Shown here: positions 19,290-26,757 of the stretch, in pieces | How positions within the stretch are numbered: position 1 is the stretch's first letter | Layout of the letters: the number at the start of each line of letters is the position of its first letter | Source: Aplysia californica | Taxonomy: Eukaryota; Mollusca; Gastropoda; Aplysiida; Aplysiidae | Direction: 5' to 3' | Assembly: GCF_000002075.1 (NCBI RefSeq) | Contig: NW_004797533.1 | Span: 461,113 to 487,869 of the forward strand | Length of the DNA stretch: 26,757 bases | The notes under the pieces: model-generated | Databases searched by the model: none | What the model was told of the DNA's origin: nothing | What the model saw: the letters and a program-made list of their open reading frames with translations, nothing else | Made by a program: the position numbers and the translations under genes

Positions 19290-19395
19290 TCGTTGTGAGT
19301 TTGTATGTGCGTATGTTCGTATGTGTGTATGTGTGTGTGGGTGCGTGTGTACGTGAATAAGTGTATGTGAGTGCGTGTGTGCGTGAATATGTATG
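19290..19395. repeat. Imperfect TG-rich repeat
   Basis: Degenerate TGTG/TATG/CGTG units, with a longer near-duplication in which 'gtgaataagtgtatgtga' and 'gtgaatatgtatgtga' alternate with 'gtgcgtgtgt'. Minus-strand frames encode Thr/His/Tyr repeats and are artefacts. Confidence 0.85.
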
Positions 19396-19452
19396 TGAAC
19401 ACGTATGTAATACAATGTGCCTTAACAATTGATTTGTAAATCCATAATATGT

Positions 19453-19530
19453 ATCATGTTAAGCGCATGGAGTATTGCATAAGTGGACATGCACTATATA
19501 AATGCAATACATTTTTTTATTTTTATTATT
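19453..19530 (+). mobile_element. Retroposon 3' tail with AT-rich end
   Basis: 'gttaagcgcatggagtat' followed by 'gcactatataaatgcaatac' and a T-rich/ATT end has the plan of invertebrate SINE/LINE tails ('aagcgc...gcgctatataaatgc(ATT)n'). A minus-strand LINE fragment abuts it at 19530, so the two seem to meet tail to tail. Confidence 0.5.
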
Positions 19531-19534
19531 CCGC

Positions 19535-19675
19535 TTGTATCGGTGGGTGTCGCAGAGAAATACGGGCAAGGCGAGTGGCCTGTAGGATGGACATCCTGTG
19601 ACTCTGAGAGTGTCTGCTACAGATTCACTCCAGCGTCGCCTTGGTCTTCCTCTTGCTCTCCAGCCAGAATGATTT
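19535..19675 (-). pseudogene. Decayed LINE ORF2 C-terminal fragment
   Basis: The minus strand encodes WRARGRPRRRWSESVADTLR followed by VTGCPSYRPLALP. The GRPxxRW motif followed by a basic, Trp/Arg-rich stretch is typical of the C-terminal end of non-LTR retrotransposon polyproteins. Past this point the reading drifts ('VFLCDTHRYKR'), probably through a frame change where '(A)RDR..WR' is expected. The fragment is joined to an AT-rich tail at 19500-19530. The clade cannot be fixed from so little. Confidence 0.5.
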
Positions 19676-19942
19676 GATATTACAATTATGCCCTCAGAGT
19701 TGGTTGGTCTGAGGGCATCCGTGTGACAGGGATAATGGAGATAGAAGAAGCCTCTCCAGTGTGTTTGGTTGACCTGTTCGTCACACCCCACCATGTGTAT
19801 TGGTGCCAGGGATACGAAAATGTGTAACAAAGTTACACCATCAAACTGTAAGGTGCAGAAAGCTTCTTCGTCAACGAGTGTCTCAATCATTAAGGATATC
19901 ATCTGTTGTGTTATTGTTAAATTCTACATCGTTGCAAGACAG

Positions 19943-19984
19943 AAAAACAACATTAACAACAATAGCAACAGCAATAACAACAAT

Positions 19985-20028
<44 letters not shown>

Positions 20029-20040
20029 AAACAAGAACAA
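19943..20040. repeat. (AAC)n microsatellite
   Basis: Initially interrupted by AAT and AGC triplets, then pure CAA/AAC units, then decayed A-rich sequence with 'acaaaac' units to about 20085. Open frames encode poly-Asn, poly-Thr, poly-Val or poly-Leu depending on frame and strand and are artefacts. Confidence 0.95.
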
Positions 20041-20089
20041 TATCAACAGAGACAGAAAAAAACAAATACAAACAAAACAAAACAAGAGC

Positions 20090-21650
20090 AAAAACTGCGT
20101 GTCTATTCCCACTGGAGACATTTTTTTGTCGGGCATTTCCGCCTGTCGCCTGGGATAGGTTTATCAGCTTCGTTTACTTGTGACAGGCAAGATCTGAGTT
20201 GCCCGCCTCCTAACGAAACTAAGTTGTATCCCCGGGGGTGTAACACGTGTACTATATTATCTAATATCTGTTTTTGTTAGAAAAGGGGAGTAAGCTTTGA
20301 TTTTAAGACAATTCTCTTCCATAGTTTCCAATATTTCTGTTTTCTTGTTATTTTTAATGTGAAAGGCTACCTCCCCCTCCTTCCTTTCCACCCACACAAA
20401 AAAGAACCCTTATTGTGTAATAATGATTTTTAATAACGTGTCCTTTATTTCTGAACCGTTTTGCTAGCAGAAGACAGGAAGCATTGTTAATTCCTAATTC
20501 TTTTCCATTAGAACTTCCTCAGTTACTTTGGCGTAATTGTTTGTCCCCAACTACATTACAACCATTTAATTTGACGAATGAATTTCTCCTCTCTCCTTTT
20601 AGTTGAAAATAATGTTTCGCCCATTATGGTTCAGGCGCCATCTTCTCGATATTTTGTGTGGGCGATATTTAGTTTGTCCCACACGAAGTACGAAGTGTGC
20701 ATCTGTACTATCAACACAGGGATGTCAAGACTCGCTAGGCTAGTGTTTACTCATTTTTTTACGATTTGATGTCTCCCAAAGTTCAGCCCTAGGGTTTAAC
20801 CATATGCCGCAGTTCCTCGTTTTTTTCTTCTAGAAGAAAGCCGATAGTGGAAAAGTAAGCATTATTATGAATAGAAATAGTGGCTGACCGAGTTAATATG
20901 TTCCCTTTTGTACTCAATTAAAGAGGGTTTGAAAGACAAGAAGTTCATTTCAAAGGCTGAAAACTTGTCTAGTGTTAGAATAAAAGAAGGAGAACACTGA
21001 AAGATAGAAAGAATTCAATACGATAGGGCAAAGCAAAATGTTCAACATGTCTGTCTGAATAAGGGTGAACAAGTTGGTAACAAAGATACAATCTATTATC
21101 CAAAGTCCCAAGATTATATGATGAGTCTTGAAAACACTTAAACTGAAGCGTACCAAACGATACAAAAAGAAAATTTGATTTTTAAAAATTATTCTCCTCA
21201 AAACTTCTCACAAAAATGTGCCTCCCTGTATCTCCACATAGATGTGTAGAGTTGTGAAAACGGCACAGTGAGCTGATCTTTAGATGTGAACTTTGTTTGT
21301 CACATTTTGTGTTCACAAAGCGATCCTTCTTTTTCTTCGACGTTTTCACCTGAGTTGTTTAAAGTAATAAACGTAAATCTACGAAGAAGCAAATGTTTAA
21401 AAATGTATAAAATCACATGTACAGACTATTACTTTCTGAAGTAATATGGCCTGCAGGGTGTAAACTAATGAAAAGCTTTTCCTGTATGAACAAATTCCAA
21501 AAGCAAACTTAATGAAGAGCAAGGAATATGATACGATTAGGCACGGTGAACGCGCACTAATAATTTCCATAAACAAGGATAAAGGAATGACTCTTATACA
21601 GATTAAATATCGGGTTGCGCAACAAATCGAATCTCTGCCATTTTCGAAAT
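20090..21650. other. Unannotated interval
   Basis: A long stretch with no recognised repeats or genes. A small hairpin, TGTGTGGG/CCCACACG-type, lies at about 20655-20682. The minus-strand 83-codon (20950-21201) and 89-codon (21397-21666) frames are unsupported. Confidence 0.45.
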
Positions 21651-22059
21651 TTATTAACCCTTTCACGACTAAGCACAGTGGCGATGTTAAGTCAATGAGT
21701 TATGACCTAAGAGTGGGCCTTGCTGTCTATAGGGGCAGTTGGGAGGATGGAAATGGAGTGGAATGGACGCGGGACATTGGGCCGAAAGGAAAGCAATAAC
21801 ATAAGGAAGGAAGGGTGGGCGATCTGGAGAGTGAGGATGGGTAAGGGAATGGTAATACAGTCGAATCTGCTCAAACGACCTCTTTCTAAGACAGGGAGGG
21901 ATGAAGAGGCTTGTGACCTGGATGGCAGGGATGGTAATGTTATTTCTATGTAGGTGTTTTTTGGGGCTTCCATTGACACATTTTCGGTAATTTAATTTAG
22001 AATGCAGACTTCGATCCAACACGGGTTGAGAGGGATACAACCTCCCACCAGAAAGACAG

Positions 22060-22294
22060 AGATACTCGATGAAAATTCTCGCCACAAGAATCTATCTGTG
22101 AGGCTTAGTGGGTGGTTGGCGGGTGCTCTGGTGCGGTTTGCTCCTTCTTTCCTATCAAACATCTATCGTCTTGATCTCTGCTCCTTTTATTTTATGTTTG
22201 TTACTCTCTTGTAACATCTCTAATCGTATGGCGCTCATATGACCTTATGCAGTTGCGAGCGCCGTAAAACCTCTACTAAAACTAAAACTAAAAG
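22060..22294 (+). mobile_element. SINE (family B body with shared tail)
   Basis: 'gggtggttggcgggtgctct', 'cctatcaaacatctatcg' and 'gttactctcttgtaac' match the minus-strand copy at 11588-11790. The tail 'catatgaccttatgcagttg', 'cgagcgccgtaaaacctcta' and (CTAAAA)n is the same as in family A, although the body differs. The 5' limit is uncertain and no clear tRNA head is seen. A 70-codon frame ending at 22214 is a by-product. This is one of the best-preserved tails in the window. Confidence 0.7.
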
Positions 22295-22299
22295 AATCT

Positions 22300-24230
22300 A
22301 GCTCAGGTCTTCCGCTTGCTACTGCGAGGCCCCTAATTACTAGTCAGACGCCGGTATATTACATTCTAATGATGGATAATGATACTGAGTTAAGATGAAT
22401 ACTTAGTGGGGCGGGTTAAGTTCCGGTACGAGCAAGTACAATATAGGCACGATAACAGTCGTTTAGCACAACGGAAAATACAAGACTGGCAGGTAGAGAC
22501 AAAAAATGAACGAAAGAAACAGGACCTAGGGACATCTCGGTAAAAACATTTTTGTGACTCATTTTGATTCGATCGGAATAGGCTTTCAAAGTAATTCTTT
22601 TTTTTTTTTTTACATTATTTCATTATCTTTTGCAAAGGCTTAACTCTTTATTTATATCGAAATCATTTAATGGATCACCCTTTCAGAACCAGGAAATGAC
22701 CTTTTATCTCCATCTATGTTTAGAAAAGGAAACAGGAAAAAAAGATACGAACGAAACAATGAGTATCCATTTTTTAGGGGGTTGGGGGTGGGGGCATTGT
22801 TTGTATTTGCTATTTTTGCTCGAACTCAGTACTCAGAGATACTTTGAAAATGGTTAGGATAGAAAAATACCCCCACCAACCTACGTACAGTGCGTTTTGA
22901 ACTGAACGTTTGGTTAGGTCTTAACCAAAAATGAGACTTTGGGTCCTTTTTTTCTACAGTGGACTTCATCATTTGAGGAGCAAATCTATAGAGCGTAAGG
23001 ATTTTATTCATCAAACGGTAGCACAACATAAATAATTATATATAACTGTATCCAGAAATAGCAATCTATTTGAACATTTATTATACGTAACATCATTCTT
23101 AAGGACAACTATTTTGTTCTTGTGTCTCTCACCACGTCCAATGATTTAAGTAGTAAAGAGAGTAATAGTAGTTTCTTTGCCTGTCGTGTAATCTGATTTT
23201 GTTCCCTTGATTTTTTTACAAGTCAAACTTGTTCGGTTCTCGACCCCCACCAACACTCTTGACCCCGATCCCCCTTTAGTTTCCCCACAATAGTTTCCTC
23301 TGACAAGTAAGGAATTTGTAGGAGCGACAGACAGGTCCTTACGGCGATACACAGCCTTTGTGAATGAGAGCGTTTTGGGATCAATTATAATGTCCTGAAA
23401 ATCTCACTCCCGTGATTTAATTACAAGATCTGTCAAGAACCTCTGAATGTTCCACACATGCACCAGGTCTCCCCAGAGCCCGAGGACAGGGGCAGATTTG
23501 TATTTCTATTTTAAAGTTGTTCATTGCAAGAGTTTAAGTCTGGACGACTTAGAGAGTTTATGGATGGAAGAGACAGAGTCTCAAATGGAATTGTTCCCCC
23601 AATATTAACAAAAACAAAACACCAACAATTTTTGTTTTTAGAATGCCATTTTCGATTTTCAACATTTCTTCCTGTCAATACTTTGTCGTGTTGTTGTTAT
23701 GCCGTTGTAGCTACTTAAAAAACACAGCATAACTCGTGTGAAAGGTAATTTAATGTAATTTGCTCTCAGGACAACCCTGATTAGACGAACTGTTTTCTTG
23801 TGTCCTTCTGCGCTGCAAAGCTTGGAGTCATCGACCCTCACTTTTCTGTTGACCGATTTCACGAATATAATGTTTTTTCTTTTCTTTTTTTTGTGTGGGG
23901 GGGGGGGGTGTTATGGTGATTTTCTTTGTTTGTTTGTTTGCTTTTTCTAGCTGTGGGTTAGGGAGGGAGGGGGAAAAAGTGGGCTGGTAGCAATTTATTT
24001 AGGTTTCAATTAGGACCGACTCTCGGAGGTATGGGAATAGTTACGTAAAGATAACAGGTTGTTCACTGTAATCTGATGATGACTTTTACAGCGAAGGAGG
24101 AAGAGTAGTTACAGACCTTGCTAGCTTCCTAGAAGCTGGCACTGTAAGAGAGAAATACAAAGGAAATAATAGGAAGTAACTTGTAGCGATCACCACAGCA
24201 CAATTCACAAAGGCAAATCATTATTCTTTT
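22300..24230. other. Unannotated interval
   Basis: AT-rich sequence with a few T runs, 'gtttgtttgtttg' near 23927 and a G12 run at 23897-23908. No element with clear borders and no credible exon were found. Confidence 0.45.
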
Positions 24231-24237
24231 TCTTACA

Positions 24238-24552
24238 GAGGTGTTCTTAATTCTGCCTAGCCATAACCACTTATGGCATTTCTTGTTGGACCCCCAGTAT
24301 TCTTTTCAGGCAGGAGAGATGACACCTGTTGAACTTTATTGATATACGTTTCGCGCACTGTCCAGGACTCAGCGCCGAATGAAAGCGTTTATACCGAGGG
24401 GTCCAGAACTTTTTCTCAGTTTATCAAACGCAGAGCTAGATTGAGGCAACCTCAGCATCAATCCTGGTATTTGTAGAAAGGACTCTACCAAGGTAAATGT
24501 TATTCTCCACTGCCTTGAGATGGCCATCATGCACTTGAATAACTGGTTTTGC
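24238..24552 (-). pseudogene. Decayed LINE reverse transcriptase fragment
   Basis: Reading the minus strand downward from 24552, one frame gives AVENNIYLGRVLSTNTRIDA then EVASI and a stop near 24438. A shifted frame continues SSSAFDKLRK. After a further shift comes GAESWTVRETYINKVQQ (about 24376-24326). The order YLGxxLS...ID.EV...AF..LR...YGAE(S/T)WT is the thumb region after the catalytic part of non-LTR reverse transcriptases. At least two frame changes and several stops show it is dead. The catalytic YADD part is not in the window. The clade is not assigned. Confidence 0.75.
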
Positions 24553-24634
24553 AATGTTTGGGGTGTTTTGTGTTGGTTAAAATGGTGCAAAGCTGATGCA
24601 CTACATTCCTTTATCTCTGCAGGATATTTCATTT

Positions 24635-24647
24635 GGGGGGGGGGGGG
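24635..24647. repeat. Poly-G run (13)
   Basis: Thirteen consecutive G residues just upstream (on the minus-strand sense) of the LINE fragment. Confidence 0.85.
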
Positions 24648-24907
24648 ATAAGGCCGAATAGGGGAAGGAATGTGCATGGAGGAGAAATGTTACTACTGGC
24701 ACATTCGCTTTGTTTAAACTGAAAAAGAGTTGCGTACAAATCGGATGCACCCCTTATTCCAGGAAGCAGATGTCTGAATTTAGTAAGACATAAGTAGAGA
24801 CAAAATCATTCACCTTAGGGCAAAAGGTTGTCGGAGAGTCGGTCGTACTGTCAATTTGTCCTCCTATACGACTCCCAAAGCCTCTTCGTATAATCTAAGT
24901 AGGGTAG

Positions 24908-25060
24908 TGATGTCGGTTGTCAGGTGGTAAGGCTACCGGACTCGTAATCGTGAGGTTTCGGGGTTGGAGGTTCGAGCCTCATGCCCGACGTTGTATCATT
25001 GGAAAGGCAGTTACCACGAATCTTCCACACTTCACCCAAATGGTGAAGAAAACTCAAATG
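24908..25060 (+). mobile_element. tRNA-derived SINE (family C)
   Basis: The head has a box A region 'gtcaggtggtaaggc' (from about 24919), an anticodon-arm-like 'ccggactcgtaatcg' with loop triplet CGT, and box B 'ggttcgagcctc' (24969-24980). The body 'gaaaggcagttaccacgaat' and 'cttccacacttcaccc' matches the core of 12356-12650. The tail is lost or diverged after about 25060. The loop triplet suggests a head from a tRNA with anticodon CGT, but the stem carries mutations. Confidence 0.8.
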
Positions 25061-25390
25061 AGCCCAATGAGCATTATATTAGGCAAAGATAAGGGGATCG
25101 ACCCCAGGTTGGGATTTTTGTTGTTGCTGTTGTTTTTTAATCGTCCTAGTCAGTAGCTCTATGATTGCGTTTTAGTAGATATCTTAATAGCCACTGAGTA
25201 TCCTGTCTGTGAGCAGCTTTGTTATTAACGCCATATTATGCAACAGGTTTTACATAGATTACACTTTATTGATAGAAATGATAGCCCTCACCTGACAGCA
25301 ACATATTATTAAATACAAAAAAACAACAACCCGACAACTACAACAACAACATATTTAATTTAAGGAACAAAAGACCCCCAACCTCATAAA

Positions 25391-25480
25391 AGCAAACCAA
25401 CAAGCAAGCAAACAAACCAACAAGCAAGCAAACAAACCAACAAGCAAGCAAACAAACCAACAAGCAAGCAAACAAAGCAA
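25391..25480. repeat. 20-bp minisatellite, 4.5 units
   Basis: Units of 'caagcaagcaaacaaaccaa' occur at 25401-25420, 25421-25440, 25441-25460 and 25461-25480 (the last with one change), preceded by a half unit. Near identity suggests recent expansion. It is contiguous, with no unique spacers, so it is not a CRISPR array. Confidence 0.95.
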
Positions 25481-25560
25481 CAAATAAGAAGGACAAAAAA
25501 ACACAACAGAACTAAACCAAACAAAAGCTATAAGTAGTTATTACAAAAATCATCAAATTC

Positions 25561-25765
25561 ACCTCCTTCAAACGATTGGGAAATGTTATTTACGCCTAGA
25601 CGTCTTGTTCCCTTACATTTCCCCGACTCCGATACCTTACGGTGTCGACATTGCCTCCGAAGAGTGTAAAAATAATGATGATATAGTTACGCAATAGGAA
25701 TTCACTATTACGCCGTTCCGAGGTATCTGAAAGCAAATTGCATTTCCCAATCGTTTGAAGGAGGT
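25561..25765. mobile_element. 205-bp MITE with perfect 25-bp inverted ends
   Basis: 25561-25585 (begins 'acctccttcaaacgattggg') and 25741-25765 are exact reverse complements. Further inward, 'gatacct' and 'aggtatc' motifs and 'ttacgcc/cgcc' strings suggest weaker continued pairing. No coding capacity. The flanking bases do not show a clear target duplication, so the superfamily cannot be assigned; a foldback element or a replication-derived palindrome remains possible. Confidence 0.8.
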
Positions 25766-25854
25766 TTGCGTGTGTTTAAGGACGTTCGTGATAGCCTTGA
25801 TGTTTAATTCCGAAATTTTGTTTTTGTTAGTCTACTTACTTGTTTATTTTTGGG

Positions 25855-25955
25855 TGTGGGAGAGGGATACTTCATTTATTCATTTATTTGTTTATTCAGT
25901 TATTCGTTTATTCAATTATTCATATATTTATTCAATTGTTTATATTCTTATTTAT
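25855..25955. repeat. Degenerate ATTT/ATTC-rich repeat
   Basis: Irregular units of 'tttattca', 'tttatttg' and 'attcaatt' give long Phe/Ile/Tyr-rich open frames that look membrane-like but follow from composition. Confidence 0.7.
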
Positions 25956-25984
25956 TGTGGGACCGTACTTTTTCTTCTTTTCTT

Positions 25985-26175
25985 TGGTAAGTGTTTTTAA
26001 TAGTCCTCGCAACTGCATAATGTCATATGAACGCACGTGACACATTAAACATTTTTAGTTGATACGAAAATTTTGAATTTTGCCCGGGTGGCGGCCGAAG
26101 CCTACTCTTATCGATTTTAGATAACCAAGGGATCTTTAACGTGCGCAACTTGCGCACGGGACCTTCAAGATTTTG
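25985..26175 (-). mobile_element. SINE 3' half (family A)
   Basis: On the minus strand this matches the core and tail of 10136-10648: 'gtgcgcaagttgcgcacgtt', 'aaagatcccttggttatcta', 'aaatcgataagagtaggctt', 'gccgccacccgggcaaaatt', then 'catatgacattatgcagttg', 'cgagga' and a diverged 'taaaaacacttacc'. Head and pyrimidine linker are missing, as expected from 5' truncation. This copy and the 10-kb copy together define the core. Confidence 0.85.
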
Positions 26176-26329
26176 TTTTTACGAACAAACAAACAAAACA
26201 AATACGAATAAACAGAAACCAAACAAACTGTCCATTTCCGAAAGAATGGCTTAGAATATGAAAACAAAACCCCAGGAAGCAGAGCAAACATAAACTTGCT
26301 AATAAGAGGAGTCCAGCATTCATGTGACA

Positions 26330-26358
26330 GATAGATAGGTAGATAGATAGATAGATAG
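26330..26358. repeat. (GATA)n microsatellite
   Basis: Seven or so GATA units with one GGTA interruption. A minus-strand frame reads it as Leu-Ser-Ile-Tyr repeats and is an artefact. Confidence 0.95.
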
Positions 26359-26364
26359 CCCTTA

Positions 26365-26757
26365 TCAACACAGTTTAGGCCATTTAGAGAAAGCTCTGCT
26401 TCAGCCCTGTCTGTAAGGAACAACTCGGGCTGACAGGGACAGAGCGCGCATGAATAGAAGAGAGAGGTAAATAACTAAAAGGAAAGGAATGATCAGTTGG
26501 TCTCGCATGGTGTTGCACGATTCAAATAAAGATTTAACGTCAAGAGAAAACTCGTTGGCTATCATGGCAAAAGTAGAAACACGGCGGAGTGCGCCGATAG
26601 CTCGATTTCTCGGTTGTCGAGTTAAACCTACCATCTTTCTTAGGTGACAATGATCAATTGTTATTGAGATTTTTTGATAAACAAAGATAATATAATTTTT
26701 ATTGGAAAACAAAAAATGTAAAAAATTCATCACGTAGTCGAGAAAGGGTAAATGCCA
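26365..26757. other. Unannotated end of window
   Basis: No element or credible exon is visible. The minus-strand 110-codon frame at 26401-26733 has no recognisable domain. Confidence 0.4.

Noticed and set aside
19459-19902. 147-codon minus-strand frame as a host gene
   Set aside because: Only the GRPRRRW stretch is recognisable and belongs to a LINE; the rest follows tail and flanking sequence.
25391-25480. CRISPR-like array
   Set aside because: Units are contiguous with no unique spacers, and the window is eukaryotic in character.
25755-26000. Membrane-protein-like frame rich in Phe, Ile and Tyr
   Set aside because: The hydrophobic composition follows from degenerate ATTT/ATTC repeats, and the frame ends at the SINE tail.

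Overview
The window looks like non-coding, repeat-rich nuclear DNA from an invertebrate animal. The best guess is a mollusc, probably a gastropod. The reasons are the AT-leaning composition, long microsatellites, many tRNA-headed SINEs, and a SINE body with the 'ccttgg-aaaggcac...cacgaatctt' core that I recall from molluscan and other marine invertebrate genomes. No host gene can be assigned with confidence. The longest open frames are products of repeats: an AT array at 9.9 kb, a SINE at 10.2 kb and a LINE end at 19.5 kb.

Layout. 1-2.5 kb holds a diverged direct repeat (1-515 against 1951-2390) and an isolated SINE tail at 1.2 kb. 2.5-6.6 kb is mostly featureless, with a 28-bp insertion flanked by direct repeats (2783-2834), a SINE tail (4246-4292), and C16 and G16 runs. 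6.66-7.18 kb is a compound GAT/GAT/AAT microsatellite ending in an inverted SINE. 8.3-8.8 kb has a short candidate coding ORF followed by a GTT array. 9.4-12.7 kb has a 28-bp SINE-tail insertion with perfect target-site duplications, a 108-bp AT array, a complete composite SINE (10136-10648), a TG/GA array and two more SINE remnants. 13.1-15.3 kb has three tRNA-derived SINE copies. 15.83-16.81 kb is the best-defined transposon: a 977-bp non-autonomous PIF/Harbinger-like element with TAA target duplications and an interior built from many degenerate CTCGGC-type motifs. 17.4-18.1 kb is CpG-rich, with promoter-like motifs and possible inverted ends. 18.79-19.0 kb has five short hairpins in a row. 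19.5 kb and 24.4 kb carry decayed LINE ORF2 pieces. 25.4-26.4 kb has a 20-bp minisatellite, a 205-bp MITE with perfect 25-bp inverted ends, and a reverse-oriented SINE.

The clearest theme is LINE-dependent retroposition. One 3' tail (ending 'gcgccgtaaaac.yctact') occurs on two different SINE bodies, on isolated stubs, and as a 28-bp insertion between 14-bp duplications. This suggests several SINE families share one LINE partner's recognition tail. No viral, CRISPR, operon or prokaryotic system is visible.
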